From: an uncultured Prevotella sp.
GTDB taxonomy: Bacteria > Bacteroidota > Bacteroidia > Bacteroidales > Bacteroidaceae
Direction of reading: 5' to 3'
Assembly: GCA_944319815.1 (NCBI GenBank)
Contig: CALUEX010000048.1
Span: 62,001 to 126,000 of the forward strand
Length of the DNA: 64,000 bases
The notes under the pieces were generated by a model. It was not told where the DNA came from. It did not search any database and saw only the letters and a program-made list of their open reading frames with translations. The position numbers and the translations under genes are program-made. This document shows, one piece after another, positions 1-9,850 of this stretch. How positions within the stretch are numbered: position 1 is the first letter of the stretch; each line of letters opens with the position of its first letter.

Positions 1-2
1 GT

Positions 3-2969
3 GAGCTTGCGACAACTAAAGACTTTGTACGCATCGAAGGCGACAAGGCAATATACAGCAACCACTGGATGGCTGGCGGCAATGACATGAAGTGGGATAT
101 GGTTCACTACGACGTACAGCTTTTTGGCGGCGTAGTTCTCCATCAGGGTAAAATCGCCGAAATGGCAACCGGTGAGGGTAAGACACTCGTCGCCACTCTC
201 CCCGTATTCCTTAACGCCTTGACAGGCAACGGCGTGCACGTCGTTACAGTAAACGACTATCTTGCAAAACGTGACTCGGAATGGATGGGCCCATTATATG
301 AGTTTAACGGTTTATCTGTTGACTGCATCGATAAACACCGCCCCAACACTCCGCAAAGACGTAAGGCCTACCAAGCTGATATAACGTTCGGTACAAACAA
401 CGAGTTTGGCTTCGACTACCTGCGCGACAATATGGCCATATCACCAGCCGACCTTGTACAGCGCAAACATAATTACGCCATAGTCGACGAGGTTGACTCT
501 GTGCTGATTGACGATGCACGAACCCCCCTTATCATATCTGGCCCTGTACCCAATGGAGACGACCAGATGTTTGAGGAGTATCAACCTTTGGTTGAACGCT
601 TAGTCGAAGTGCAAAGGAAACTTGCAACACAATACCTTGCCGACGCGAAACAAAAAATAACAGAAGGACGTGAAAAGAACGACCAAAAGTTGCAAGACGA
701 AGGTTTCCTGAGCCTATATCGCTCGCACAAAGCACTTCCCAAGAACAAGCCGTTGATTAAATATCTGTCAGAAGAAGGAATAAAAGCCGGGATGTTGAAA
801 ACCGAGGAATATTATATGGAAAACAACAACCGACGTATGCCTGAAGCTGTAGAACCATTGTATTTTGTCGTTGACGAAAAATTGAACTCTGTTGACCTTA
901 CAGACAAGGGCACGGACTGGTTAGCAAAGCAGGTAAACGACAAAGAGTTGTTCGTTCTTCCAGACATAACCTCACAGCTGTCTGAACTTGAAAACGAGAA
1001 AGACCTTGATGACCAGCAGCGTCTGGACAAAAAAGACAGTTTGTTAAATCACTATGCCGTGCAAAGCGAAAGGGTACACACTCTGCAACAACTACTCAAG
1101 GCTTACACCATGTTCAATAAGGATGACGAGTATGTCGTTATGGACGGTGAGGTAAAAATAGTCGATGAGCAAACAGGGCGTATAATGGAAGGACGTCAAT
1201 GGAGTGACGGTTTGCACCAGGCTATCGAAGCAAAGGAACACGTGAAAGTGAAAGAGGCAACACAAACCTTTGCCACCATAACATTGCAAAACTACTTCCG
1301 TATGTACCATAAGCTGGCAGGAATGACCGGTACAGCAATAACCGAAGCAGGAGAATTTTGGGACATTTACAAGCTCGATGTAGTCGAGATACCGACAAAT
1401 AAGCCTGTCATACGCAAGGATATGGATGACCGCGTGTACAAAACCGCACGTGAAAAATACAATGCGGTAATTGACGAAATTGTTGAAATGCGCAATTCCG
1501 GACGTCCATGCTTGGTGGGAACGACATCCGTTGAAATATCCGAGCTACTCAGTAAAATGCTCCAAATGCGCCACATTCCACATAACGTATTGAATGCAAA
1601 GCTACACCAAAAGGAGGCAAACATCGTGGCCGAAGCAGGTCAAAGCACGCTCGGAAAAGTAACGATAACTGATGCCGACGGGACGACCCACACTGAAGAA
1701 CGTATGCTCGGTGCCGTTACAATAGCAACAAATATGGCTGGACGTGGTACCGACATCAAACTTTCACCTGAAGTCAAGGCTGCCGGTGGACTTGCAATCA
1801 TTGGTACAGAACGTCATGAAAGCCGCCGAGTAGACAGGCAGTTACGCGGACGTGCCGGACGTCAGGGTGACCCGGGAAGTTCAGTATTCTATGTAAGCCT
1901 TGAAGATAAACTAATGCGTCTGTTTGCAAGTGAACGCATAGCCCGCGTGATGGACCGTCTCGGCTTCAAGGACGGTGAGCGTATCGAAAGTCCTATGATT
2001 ACAAAGAATATCGAACGCGCCCAAAAGAAAGTTGAAGAAAACAATTTCGGTATACGTAAACGTCTGCTCGAATATGATGACGTGATGAACAAGCAACGCA
2101 CTGTTGTATATGAAAAGCGTCGCCATGCCCTAATGGGAGAACGCATTGGTATGGACATCACGAACATCATTTGGGACCGCGTCGTAGAAATAATCGACAA
2201 GAATGACTATGAAGGTTGTAAAGATGAATTCCTCAAAATATTGGCAATGGAATGTCCATTTACATTCGAGGAATTTACTAACGAAAACCATAATGCGCTT
2301 GCAGAAAAGTCTTTCCAAATGGCAATGGCTGCATTCAAGCGCAAAACCGACCGCATACAATCCGTAGGCTGGCCGGTCATAAAGGAAGTTTTCGAGAATC
2401 AAGGCGACCGATATGAACGGATAATGGTTCCATTGACGGATGGTAAACGCATCTACAACATACCATGCAACCTCAAAGAAGCATATGAGACTGAATGCAA
2501 GAGCGTTGTCAAGCAATTCGAGAAAACCATCCTGTTACACATCATTGATGACTGTTGGAAAGAGAACCTGCGTGCTCTCGACGAATTGAAGCACAGCGTG
2601 CAAAACGCATCTTATGAGCAGAAAGACCCACTTGTAATATTCAAGCTGGAAAGCGTAAAACTGTTCGACGATATGGTTAACCAAATGAACAACCGCATCG
2701 TAAGCATACTTATGCGCGGACAGATACCAGAAATACAACGTGAGGAAGTGCGCGAAGCTGCTCCGGAACAACGCAGCCAACGCTACAACGAACAAAAAGA
2801 CGACCTTACAGACCCTGCTCAAAAGGCTGCAGCCAACCAAGACACACGTCAAAACGCTGAAGTCAAAAAGCAACCTCTCCGCAAAGAAAAGCTGCCTGGA
2901 CGCAATGACCCATGCCCATGCGGTAGCGGAAAAAAATTCAAGAACTGCCACGGCAAGGGGCTTGTATAA
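3..2969 (+). CDS. secA: Preprotein translocase ATPase SecA (5' end outside window)
   Basis: SecA is the ATPase motor that pushes unfolded preproteins through SecYEG at the inner membrane. The frame is open back to base 3 and the first visible residues are already inside nucleotide-binding domain 1, so the start lies upstream of the window; the Met at base 69 is internal. Seen in order: Walker A ATGEGKT (about visible residue 55), Walker B DEVDS, the [11 protein letters not shown] segment, the NBD2 motif [10 protein letters not shown], the helical wing/scaffold part, and a C-terminal SEC-C zinc motif with Cys-x-Cys and Cys-His ([14 protein letters not shown]). The 988 visible residues fit the long Bacteroidota form. 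The gene is followed by a 19-bp-stem hairpin that has been duplicated. Identification is certain. Confidence 0.97.
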   Translation, partial: ELATTKDFVRIEGDKAIYSNHWMAGGNDMKWDMVHYDVQLFGGVVLHQGKIAEMATGEGKTLVATLPVFLNALTGNGVHVVTVNDYLAKRDSEWMGPLYEFNGLSVDCIDKHRPNTPQRRKAYQADITFGTNNEFGFDYLRDNMAISPADLVQRKHNYAIVDEVDSVLIDDARTPLIISGPVPNGDDQMFEEYQPLVERLVEVQRKLATQYLADAKQKITEGREKNDQKLQDEGFLSLYRSHKALPKNKPLIKYLSEEGIKAGMLKTEEYYMENNNRRMPEAVEPLYFVVDEKLNSVDLTDKGTDWLAKQVNDKELFVLPDITSQLSELENEKDLDDQQRLDKKDSLLNHYAVQSERVHTLQQLLKAYTMFNKDDEYVVMDGEVKIVDEQTGRIMEGRQWSDGLHQAIEAKEHVKVKEATQTFATITLQNYFRMYHKLAGMTGTAITEAGEFWDIYKLDVVEIPTNKPVIRKDMDDRVYKTAREKYNAVIDEIVEMRNSGRPCLVGTTSVEISELLSKMLQMRHIPHNVLNAKLHQKEANIVAEAGQSTLGKVTITDADGTTHTEERMLGAVTIATNMAGRGTDIKLSPEVKAAGGLAIIGTERHESRRVDRQLRGRAGRQGDPGSSVFYVSLEDKLMRLFASERIARVMDRLGFKDGERIESPMITKNIERAQKKVEENNFGIRKRLLEYDDVMNKQRTVVYEKRRHALMGERIGMDITNIIWDRVVEIIDKNDYEGCKDEFLKILAMECPFTFEEFTNENHNALAEKSFQMAMAAFKRKTDRIQSVGWPVIKEVFENQGDRYERIMVPLTDGKRIYNIPCNLKEAYETECKSVVKQFEKTILLHIIDDCWKENLRALDELKHSVQNASYEQKDPLVIFKLESVKLFDDMVNQMNNRIVSILMRGQIPEIQREEVREAAPEQRSQRYNEQKDDLTDPAQKAAANQDTRQNAEVKKQPLRKEKLPGRNDPCPCGSGKKFKNCHGKGLV

Positions 2970-2990
2970 AACTGATTGAAACGAAATTCA

Positions 2991-3056
2991 GGAGTTAAGG
3001 ATTAAGAAAACAATTCGCCTATAGCTTTAAAAGCATATTTCTTAATTCTTAGCTCC
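2991..3056 (+). terminator. Long-stem hairpin after secA (copy 1)
   Basis: Arms 2991-3009 and 3038-3056 can form a 19-bp stem with two G-U pairs and a loop of about 28 nt. It lies 21 nt after the secA stop codon and is the likely end of the secA transcript. There is no long T-tract, so it could instead be a 3'-stabilising or processing hairpin. Confidence 0.6.
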
Positions 3057-3131
3057 TTAATTTATTTAATTGCAACAGTTATTATTCATCATTTATGGAC
3101 ATCAGTATAAACACACTAAAAACGAAATTCA

Positions 3132-3197
3132 GGAGTTAAGGATTAAGAAAACAATTCGCCTATAGCTTTAAAAGCATATTTCTTAATTCTTAGCTCC
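3132..3197 (+). terminator. Long-stem hairpin (copy 2, by duplication)
   Basis: This is the exact copy of the 2991-3056 hairpin (arms 3132-3150 and 3179-3197) created by the 141-bp duplication. It now lies between the duplicated ATG and the true start of the ABC ATPase gene at 3236, so it may lower expression of that gene. Confidence 0.55.
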
Positions 3198-3235
3198 TTA
3201 ATTTATTTAATTGCAACAGTTATTATTCATCATTT

Positions 3236-3964
3236 ATGGACATCAGTATAAACACACTAAAAAAAACATTCGGCGACAAAATAGCCGTTGACATAAATAG
3301 TTTCACAATAAACAGTGGGGACATACTTGGACTTGTCGGCAACAATGGAGCAGGAAAAACAACTTTGTTCAGATTAATGCTAGACTTAATAAAAGCTGAA
3401 AACGGGCAAGTAAGTATGTTCATTGCGCATAATGACAGCACGCCAGAAGAAATCAATCCAGCTAAATCAGAAGATTGGAAAACCGTAACGGGCGCATATA
3501 TAGATGAGGGCTTCCTTATTGATTTTCTTACGCCGGAAGAATATTTCAGTTTCGTGGGCAAGGTAAACGGCCTGACTGAAAACGAGACAAACGAACGTAT
3601 AAAACCATTCACACATTTCATGAACGGTGAAATACTTGGCCAAAAGAAGCTCATACGCAACTTCTCTGCCGGCAATAAGCAAAAAGTTGGCATTATTTCC
3701 GCCTTAATAAACCATCCACAACTACTCATCCTTGACGAGCCATTCAACTTTCTCGACCCTACAAGCCAAAACAGCTTAAAGCATATCCTGAAAGAATACA
3801 ACACCCTAAGTGGAGCCACAATAATAATAAGCAGCCACAATCTTGCGCACACCATAGACATATCAAGCCGTATAGCCTTGCTCGAAAACGGAAGAATAAT
3901 AAAGGACTTGCCTAACATTGACGGCTGCGCACAAAAGGAGCTTGAAGATTATTTCGGGCAATAA
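3236..3964 (+). CDS. Orphan ABC transporter ATP-binding protein
   Basis: A 242-aa ATP-binding subunit of an ABC transporter. Seen: Walker A GNNGAGKTT (about residues 34-42), signature NFSAGNKQK (about residue 142), Walker B LLILDEP (about residue 162) followed by an FNFLDP D-loop-like stretch, and the switch His in ISSHN. The signature reads FSAGN rather than LSGGQ, as in many export-type (CcmA/drug-type) ATPases. No permease gene is adjacent on either side, so its partner must be encoded elsewhere. The first nine codons and the upstream leader are part of the 141-bp tandem duplication. Substrate unknown. Confidence 0.9.
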   Translation: MDISINTLKKTFGDKIAVDINSFTINSGDILGLVGNNGAGKTTLFRLMLDLIKAENGQVSMFIAHNDSTPEEINPAKSEDWKTVTGAYIDEGFLIDFLTPEEYFSFVGKVNGLTENETNERIKPFTHFMNGEILGQKKLIRNFSAGNKQKVGIISALINHPQLLILDEPFNFLDPTSQNSLKHILKEYNTLSGATIIISSHNLAHTIDISSRIALLENGRIIKDLPNIDGCAQKELEDYFGQ

Positions 3965-3993
3965 TAACATAATAACGTGTAAACTAAAAAGTA

Positions 3994-4013
3994 AGAGTTT
4001 ATAAGTAAACTCT
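3994..4013. other. Short perfect hairpin between ABC ATPase and RNA methylase genes
   Basis: Arms 3994-4001 and 4006-4013 (AGAGTTTA/TAAACTCT) form an 8-bp stem with a 4-nt loop, 30 nt after the ABC ATPase stop. There is no T-tract behind it; it could be a weak terminator. Confidence 0.4.
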
Positions 4014-4053
4014 CAAATACCCCTCCCCTTTACTCTGTTACACAATAACCTTA

Positions 4054-4863
4054 ATGCAGATTATAGAAATCACATCATTGAACCATCCTGGCACGGAGCC
4101 ATACCATTCACTCACCGAAGCACAACTGCGCTCACGCCAAGAGGGGCATGGCGGTATATTCATCGCCGAAAGTCCTAAAGTTATCAAGGTTGCACTTGAC
4201 GCCGGATATAAGCCAGTGTCGCTTCTATGTGAGCGCAAACACATTACCGGTGATGCCGCTGACATCATTTCACGGATTGGCAACGTTCCCATATATACTG
4301 GTGAACGAGGCATACTTTCGGCTTTGACTGGCTATACTCTGACACGTGGTGTACTATGTGCTATGCATCGCCCTGTGCCAAGCCGAATGGAAAGTATTTG
4401 CAAAAACGCAAACCGCATAGCTGTAATAGACAATGTAGTTGAAGCCACCAACGTAGGAGCTATATTCCGCTCGGCCGCCGCTCTCGGCATTGACGCAGTA
4501 TTACTAACATACAACACTTGCGACCCACTATGCCGCAGGGCTGTCCGAGTATCAATGGGGTCTGTTTTTCTCGTGCCATGGGCATGGATTGACGACCCTA
4601 TAAAAGACCTAAAGGCCATCGGTTTCAAGACGGCGGCAATGGCCCTTACAAGCAAGTCGATACCTTTATACTCTCCCACCCTCGCCTTAGAACCCCACCT
4701 TGCCATCATTATGGGAACCGAAGGTGACGGTCTGCCCAAAGAAGTTATCGAACACGCTGACTACACGGTTAGAATACCTATGCACCATGGAGTTGACTCC
4801 CTCAATGTTGCCGCAGCATCAGCAGTTGCATTTTGGCAACTGAGAATGGGGAACAATACATAA
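4054..4863 (+). CDS. SpoU/TrmH-family RNA 2'-O-methyltransferase
   Basis: A 269-aa SPOUT-class methyltransferase of the SpoU (TrmH/RlmB) family, which transfers a methyl group from SAM to a ribose 2'-OH in rRNA or tRNA. The three family motifs are visible in the C-terminal half: NVGAIFRSAAALG (motif 1, about residue 132), IIMGTEGDGLP (motif 2, about residue 218) and the knot motif IPMHHGVDSLNVAAASA (motif 3, about residue 243). The N-terminal roughly 100 residues form a substrate-binding domain. The exact target cannot be read from sequence. The stop codon TAA (4861-4863) lies inside the apparent target duplication of the palindromic element that follows directly. Confidence 0.93.
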   Translation: MQIIEITSLNHPGTEPYHSLTEAQLRSRQEGHGGIFIAESPKVIKVALDAGYKPVSLLCERKHITGDAADIISRIGNVPIYTGERGILSALTGYTLTRGVLCAMHRPVPSRMESICKNANRIAVIDNVVEATNVGAIFRSAAALGIDAVLLTYNTCDPLCRRAVRVSMGSVFLVPWAWIDDPIKDLKAIGFKTAAMALTSKSIPLYSPTLALEPHLAIIMGTEGDGLPKEVIEHADYTVRIPMHHGVDSLNVAAASAVAFWQLRMGNNT

Positions 4864-4864
4864 A

Positions 4865-5057
4865 CCCCAATCGGTCATTAGACAGCAATGTCTTAATTTC
4901 TATAATCTTATTATTGCTTCTTGCCGTCTTATGTACTTCTGCCGCCGTCTTTTCTTCCGTTCCGTCTCGACGTAGCCCGCTACGCCTTCGACAAAACGGA
5001 AGAAAAACCGTCTGCCATAAGTACATAATCCGTCTAAGCCCTAATGACCGATTTGGG
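4865..5057. mobile_element. MITE-like palindromic element, long copy (A)
   Basis: A 193-bp element with terminal inverted repeats: CCCCAATCGGTCATTAG at 4865-4881 and its near-exact inverse at 5041-5057 (one mismatch in 17). Inside are further nested arms: 4929-4938/5019-5028 (10 bp), 4951-4961/4995-5005 (11 bp) and 4971-4975/4980-4984 (5 bp), so the whole element can fold into one long hairpin. The 5-mer ATAAA occurs directly on both sides (4860-4864 and 5058-5062), which looks like a target-site duplication. A related 105-bp copy lies at 19308-19412. No open frame of note; it would need a transposase acting in trans. Confidence 0.75.
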
Positions 5058-5073
5058 ATAAAACGAAAAAACA

Positions 5074-5120
5074 AGAAGGTGGAAATACGCAAATACGATG
5101 TACGCATATTTCCACCTTCT
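5074..5120. terminator. Bidirectional terminator between RNA methylase and nadE
   Basis: Arms 5074-5090 and 5104-5120 (AGAAGGTGGAAATACGC and its inverse) form a 17-bp stem with one wobble. It sits between two convergent genes and has an A-rich run on the left, so for the minus-strand nadE transcript it is followed by a T-rich tail. Confidence 0.8.
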
Positions 5121-5147
5121 GACCTTTACAGCCTTTCTCGTATACTA

Positions 5148-7070
5148 TTATAACCTTTCACACTCTTTTAACCAAAGCGCGACCGCTGCATCACTTGGCA
5201 TACGCCAATCAGCCCTTGGACTAAGGCTAACACTGCCAACTTTCGGCCCGTCAGGCAGACAAGAACGCTTAAATTGCTGCGAGAAGAAACGACGGACAAA
5301 CACCGTGAGCCAATGCTTCACTACTTCGTCTGCATAAACACCTGCAAACGCCTTACGCGCCAACATATAAAGGCGCGAAGGACGGAAGCCGAAACGCAAC
5401 ATATAATAAAGGAAGAAATCATGCAACTCGTATGGCCCAACAATGTCTTCCGTTCGCTGGCTTATAGTGCCATCGTCCGAAGCCGGGATAAGTTCAGGAC
5501 TCACAGGTGTGTCAAGTATGTCTAACAAAGTGACACGAGTGCTGCCACCTATCTGTTCTGCTGCATGGCGCACGAGGTAGCGCACAAGCGTCTTCGGCAC
5601 ACCTGCATTAACGCCGTACATACTTATATGGTCACCATTGTATGTGGCCCATCCAAGCGCCAGCTCCGACAAGTCGCCGGTACCAACCACAATGCCCCCG
5701 GATTGGTTTGCCATATCCATAAGCACCTGGGTGCGTTCACGTGCCTGGCTGTTCTCGTATGTTACATCATGAACAGACGGGTCATGGTCTATGTCGCTGA
5801 AATGTTGGTTTACGGCAGCCGTGATGTCAACCTGCCGTATGGTAACGCCAAGGCTGTGCATCAAAGCAGTTGCATTTGAATGGGTACGGTCCGTCGTACC
5901 AAAACCAGGCATCGTGACACCGACGATGGCAGTACGTGGCAAGTCAAGCATATCGGTTGCCTTTGCACAGACAAGCAAGGCAAGCGTGCTGTCTAGACCA
6001 CCGCTAATGCCTATAAAAAGCGATTTGCAACCAGTATGGACAAGGCGCTTGGCTAAGCCTGCAGCCTGTATTGACATTATCTCGTTGCAGACATCAGCCA
6101 TATCTGAAGCCTTAGGGATAAAAGGATGTGGGTCTATGGCACGCTCCAACTCGAAGTCTCGCGCAGCTGTAGCCGTATGGGCGTCTACTATGCGTGCCGT
6201 ACATCCACGTGCGGCAGCTCCGTATGTACTGTTGCTGCGACGCTCTGAATGCAAGCGTTCAACGTCAACCTGCATCTCAACGGTCTGTGACTCAAGGTTG
6301 AAACGACTACCCGAAGCAAGTTTATTGCCATTCTCATAGATTAAAGCGTTACCCGCATAAACAGCGTCTTGGGTACTTTCCCCATAACCACAGCCGGCAT
6401 ATACGTAAGCCGAAATTGTCCGTGCACTCTGTTGCGAAATTAACTTTTCAAGATATGAGTGTTTGCCGACAAGCTCGTCACTGGCCGAGAGATTAAAAAT
6501 GACATCCGCACCGGCAAGGGCAAGCCTTGTGCTTGGAGGTGCCGGAGCCCATAAGTCTTCACATATCTCGACACCAAACAGTGCCCCGTCACAGGTTCGG
6601 AACAAAGTCGGTTCCGGCGTTACTAGTAGCTTGTTGCCGGCATAGCGAATCTCCGTGGGCTGTATGTCCAAAGCCGAAGCAAACCAACGCTTCTCGTAAA
6701 ACTCTCCGTAATTGGGCAGGTATGTCTTGGGTACAAGACCGAGCAAATCGCCTTTCTGTATAACTGCGGCACAGTTAAGCAAAACTCCGCCGACGGGTAC
6801 AGGCACCCCAACGATGATTATTATGTCAAGGTTACGAGTAAAGTCGAGCAACATCAGTATAGATGTCTCGGCCTTTTCAAGCAGTAACGTTTGCTGGAAA
6901 AGGTCTTGGCAGGTGTATCCGGTGACACAAAGTTCAGGGAATACCATGACCTCGACACCCCGACCTTCAGCTTTAGCCACGAGAGCTTCAATCTGTTGGG
7001 TGTTATACTCACAGTCAGCCACCTTCAATGAAGGTACTCCAGCCGCCACTTTCATAAATCCGTATTGCAT
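5148..7070 (-). CDS. nadE: Glutamine-dependent NAD+ synthetase
   Basis: This 640-aa two-domain enzyme carries out the last step of NAD biosynthesis: ATP-dependent amidation of nicotinate adenine dinucleotide, with ammonia taken from glutamine. The N-terminal nitrilase-type glutaminase (residues 1 to about 290) shows the Glu-Lys-Cys triad in MVFPELCVTGY, VPKTYLPNYGEFYE and GVEICEDLW. The C-terminal synthetase domain has the P-loop GISGGLDST (about residue 350) and the VGTGDLSELALGW segment. Length and order match the glutamine-using form found in Bacteroidota. The gene stands alone and ends against a bidirectional terminator. The ATG at 7070 was taken; a second ATG lies five codons in. Confidence 0.97.
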   Translation of the reverse strand: MQYGFMKVAAGVPSLKVADCEYNTQQIEALVAKAEGRGVEVMVFPELCVTGYTCQDLFQQTLLLEKAETSILMLLDFTRNLDIIIIVGVPVPVGGVLLNCAAVIQKGDLLGLVPKTYLPNYGEFYEKRWFASALDIQPTEIRYAGNKLLVTPEPTLFRTCDGALFGVEICEDLWAPAPPSTRLALAGADVIFNLSASDELVGKHSYLEKLISQQSARTISAYVYAGCGYGESTQDAVYAGNALIYENGNKLASGSRFNLESQTVEMQVDVERLHSERRSNSTYGAAARGCTARIVDAHTATAARDFELERAIDPHPFIPKASDMADVCNEIMSIQAAGLAKRLVHTGCKSLFIGISGGLDSTLALLVCAKATDMLDLPRTAIVGVTMPGFGTTDRTHSNATALMHSLGVTIRQVDITAAVNQHFSDIDHDPSVHDVTYENSQARERTQVLMDMANQSGGIVVGTGDLSELALGWATYNGDHISMYGVNAGVPKTLVRYLVRHAAEQIGGSTRVTLLDILDTPVSPELIPASDDGTISQRTEDIVGPYELHDFFLYYMLRFGFRPSRLYMLARKAFAGVYADEVVKHWLTVFVRRFFSQQFKRSCLPDGPKVGSVSLSPRADWRMPSDAAVALWLKECERL

Positions 7071-7508
7071 GGCCTTTCTGTTTTAGTTAAGTTAAAATCG
7101 AGGATGTGGTAAGGCGATGCACTGTGGTAACCTCCTCATAAAGGTGTCCATCCCTGCATTGTTTTTTCCACATACCTCTATAACATCTTGCTTTACTTTT
7201 GACTTTTATGTAATTCAAATCCCCGAGTGATGACAGAATATCACGTAAGGCGTTAAAGACCAAACTTACCACCAAACCTGAAAAATTCCTGTATGCTCAT
7301 CCTCCTCTGATTTTTATATGCGCTCATTCTGTGCTTCCTCAAACGTGGCGGTAGCCTGGATGGCAACGGTGGATTTGCGATATATGGCATTTCACGATGC
7401 AATATACGGCAAAATGCCACACGAAAAGTGGCCTTTTGCAAGCTGTTTTGCCACGTTTTGCGACGCCACGGCTATTACGGCAAAAATCCAACGCGCCATC
7501 TATGGTTG
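7071..7508. other. 438-bp gap between nadE and the Smr-domain gene
   Basis: No coding sequence is supported here. It should hold the nadE promoter; the best -7 match on the minus strand is TAAGTTTG (7261-7268), without a good -33 box. A hairpin near 7409-7439 probably ends the upstream Smr gene. The block 7330-7460 is rich in GCAAAA/GGCCA words shared with other intergenic regions of the window. Confidence 0.5.
7409..7439 (-). terminator. Hairpin after the DUF2027/Smr gene
   Basis: Arms 7409-7420 and 7428-7439 (GCAAAATGCCAC against GTGGCCTTTTGC) form a 12-bp stem with one mismatch, about 70 nt past the stop codon at 7509. It overlaps one copy of the CGGCAAAAYGCC intergenic motif. Confidence 0.5.
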
Positions 7509-8561
7509 TCACTTAATCGTAACTTGCGTAGCTCCATAGCCGTATTCCTGGAACGATGCGTCCTGGTACGGGCAATTTTTGTAACGGTAACTAAGCTCGT
7601 GTAGTATGGCATGACGGAGCACGCCCTCACCCTTGCCATGGATGAATATGAGCTTGGTGCCGTGCTTTCCTTTGTATTCATCCATTGTCTTGCGGAACAC
7701 ATCTATCTGGTAATTCAGTATTTCGGCAGAAGACATACCCGCAGTGGTTTCAAGCAGCTCCGATGCGTGAAGGTCTACGACGACAGGTTCATCCTTTCCC
7801 TTGAGCCTCGCAGGCTGCACGGTAGGCCTGTTGTCAGCCGTAACCTTGCGTGCCATCTCCTGCTTCAGTTTCTTAGCGTCAACAACAAGTGGGCGTACCG
7901 GCTGGTCGTTCTCCACCACCGTATAGATAAGTGCCGGCTGCTCGAAAAAGTCATTCTCCTTAAATGTGTGCAACTTGTAAAACTTCACGGTGTCGATGCG
8001 CAGCCTTGCGTCAATTGCTGGCTTTATCATGAAGCTCTTGTCGTGCTTATAGGCCACGAGCTGCACGGCCACGCGCTCAAGGAGGTTCAATGCCTCGCGG
8101 TCAAACTCCTCGACAAACAGCTTTGTGTTCGGCTCTACAACGCCCGTTGAGCGCAAGCTCCAGTTTGCGCCTTCTGCCGAAAGGTATGTATAGTTTACGT
8201 AATAATTACTGTCATTGACGAGGTACGCCTCAAAGTTCGTAGCGGTAAGCATACGGCTGTCTACGGGAACGAACGCAAGATAGACTGACAGGGCATCGCC
8301 TCCCTTGCGCTCCTCAGGCTCGGGACGGAACGTCACAGGGCGGTCAGCTGGGTCATAATCATCGTCAACCGAAGGCTTCGGCGCCGGAGCGGCTGGTTTC
8401 ATGTTGTAGTCATCGCTATCTATGACCACCACGTCGTTCACCCTCACCGGTATCTGGAAGCCGTCCTCATCCTCCACGAGCACAATGTTCTTGTCACGAA
8501 ACCCGGCGACAACTCCACCGCCGACTTCGCTAATAAACCTCACTTTATCTCCTATTTTCAT
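7509..8561 (-). CDS. DUF2027 and Smr domain protein
   Basis: A 350-aa protein with an N-terminal small beta domain ([18 protein letters not shown], residues 1 to about 50), an acidic/Pro linker, a DUF2027-type central domain (about 90-230) and a C-terminal Smr domain. The Smr signatures are visible: VVDLHA (about residue 260) and [14 protein letters not shown] (about residue 305). Smr domains occur at the C-terminus of MutS2 and in RNA-cleaving proteins and act as nucleases or RNA-binding modules. This architecture is common in Bacteroidales, but its function has not been established to my knowledge. It lies upstream of nadE and downstream of queA on the same strand. No MutS ATPase part is present. 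Confidence 0.85.
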   Translation of the reverse strand: MKIGDKVRFISEVGGGVVAGFRDKNIVLVEDEDGFQIPVRVNDVVVIDSDDYNMKPAAPAPKPSVDDDYDPADRPVTFRPEPEERKGGDALSVYLAFVPVDSRMLTATNFEAYLVNDSNYYVNYTYLSAEGANWSLRSTGVVEPNTKLFVEEFDREALNLLERVAVQLVAYKHDKSFMIKPAIDARLRIDTVKFYKLHTFKENDFFEQPALIYTVVENDQPVRPLVVDAKKLKQEMARKVTADNRPTVQPARLKGKDEPVVVDLHASELLETTAGMSSAEILNYQIDVFRKTMDEYKGKHGTKLIFIHGKGEGVLRHAILHELSYRYKNCPYQDASFQEYGYGATQVTIK

Positions 8562-8623
8562 ATTGTGTATTTTTTATTCTCGTAACTTTATATCGTTTAT
8601 TCCGTCGTATTGCCGCCGTATCT

Positions 8624-9835
8624 TCATGGAATAATCAGCGAACTGTCACCATAGCTCAAGAACCTGAAATCATTGGCAAGGGCATAGTCGTATATCCTAC
8701 GCCAGTCGCCATGCACAAAAGCACTGACAAGCAACAACAGCGTGCTTTGTGGCTGATGGAAATTGGTGACAAGCATCTTCACTATCTTATAGTCATAGCC
8801 CGGGGCAATGATTATCTGTGTGCTTCCATGGAATGCCCCCATCCCGTTGCGGTCAAGGTAAGATATTATGTTGTTGAGCGCCTCCACCGGCGTTATACGG
8901 GGATGCGTGTCGTATGGTTCCCATTGGGCAACGTGCAAATCCTCTTCAGACACATCGGGATTGACAGCTAAACGTGCCCCTATGTAATAAAGGCTCTCTA
9001 ATGTCCGTACACTTGTTGTCCCTACGGCAATGGCCTTAGCATCATGGCTGACCAACCGTTCAAGCGTAGCCCGACTCACGCTGATATATTCAGTATGCAT
9101 ATCATGCCCTGCTATTTCCTCGCTCTTGACAGGCCTGAAAGTGCCGGCACCGACATGGAGCGTAAGCTCCTCGCGCTCAATGCCGTGATTGTCTATTGAG
9201 CGCAAAACGCCATCCGTGAAATGTAGCCCGGCTGTAGGTGCCGCCACGCTGCCCTTTATCTTTGAATAGACCGTCTGGTAAGTAATCTTGTCACTTTCCT
9301 CGGTGTCACGATTAAGGTAAGGAGGTATGGGCAATTCACCAACCGCGTCAAGTATATCGGCAAACGGGACGTCATCATCCCATGAAAAGTCAATCCACTG
9401 GCTCGTGCCCTGCTCATGGCGCCGCACGGCTTTCAGGGTGACATCGCGTCCACGTACATTGAAACTGCGCTGCAAGGTTCCTTCTTTCCATTTCTTCAAG
9501 TTGCCAACCATGCACAACCATGCACAATGACCACGCGACTGAAACATCAATTCATAATCTGACGGCTGGGCTGGTTCAAGCAAAAACACTTCTATCACGG
9601 CACCTGTTTCCTTCCTAAAATGGATGCGAGCCTGGATAACGCGAGTGTTATTGAATACCATCAACTCCCCCTTAGGCAAATAGTTGGCAATGTTATAAAA
9701 CACATCTTCGGAAACATTGCCTTTGTCATAAATCAACAACTTGCTATGGTCTCTCGGGGTAACCGGAAATTTTGCAATGCACTTTTCAGGCAATTCATAA
9801 TTGAAATCGCTTATATGAATATGTTTTGTGTCCAT
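8624..9835 (-). CDS. queA: tRNA preQ1-34 S-adenosylmethionine ribosyltransferase-isomerase
   Basis: QueA transfers and isomerises the ribosyl part of SAM onto preQ1 at the wobble base of tRNA, giving epoxyqueuosine. The 403-aa protein carries the family signatures: LPEKCIAKFPVTPRDHSKLL near the N-terminus, MVFNNTRVIQARI (about residue 58), KGSVAAPTAGLHFT (about residue 193) and LHVGAGTFRPVKSE (about residue 226), then FHQPQSTLLLLVSAF near the C-terminus. It is somewhat longer than the E. coli enzyme, as is usual in Bacteroidota. No other queuosine genes are in the window. A PAP2 gene lies 15 nt upstream on the same strand. Confidence 0.96.
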   Translation of the reverse strand: MDTKHIHISDFNYELPEKCIAKFPVTPRDHSKLLIYDKGNVSEDVFYNIANYLPKGELMVFNNTRVIQARIHFRKETGAVIEVFLLEPAQPSDYELMFQSRGHCAWLCMVGNLKKWKEGTLQRSFNVRGRDVTLKAVRRHEQGTSQWIDFSWDDDVPFADILDAVGELPIPPYLNRDTEESDKITYQTVYSKIKGSVAAPTAGLHFTDGVLRSIDNHGIEREELTLHVGAGTFRPVKSEEIAGHDMHTEYISVSRATLERLVSHDAKAIAVGTTSVRTLESLYYIGARLAVNPDVSEEDLHVAQWEPYDTHPRITPVEALNNIISYLDRNGMGAFHGSTQIIIAPGYDYKIVKMLVTNFHQPQSTLLLLVSAFVHGDWRRIYDYALANDFRFLSYGDSSLIIP

Positions 9836-9850
9836 CTTACTTATGTTATA

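Larger units (their letters stand above)
2979..3263. repeat. Exact 141-bp tandem duplication
   Basis: Bases 2980-3120 are repeated without a mismatch at 3121-3261; identity runs on for a few A residues at the junctions, so there is AAAA-type microhomology. Each unit holds a hairpin, an A/T-rich leader and the first nine codons of the downstream ABC ATPase gene. The first copy therefore has its own ATG (3095), which runs through the junction into a 14-residue dead-end ORF that stops at 3139. The second copy's ATG (3236) opens the real gene. Confidence 0.97.

Noticed and set aside
3223-3918. 231-codon minus-strand frame
   Set aside because: Antisense to the ABC ATPase, which has all ABC motifs.
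5791-6339. 182-codon plus-strand frame
   Set aside because: Antisense to the middle of nadE.
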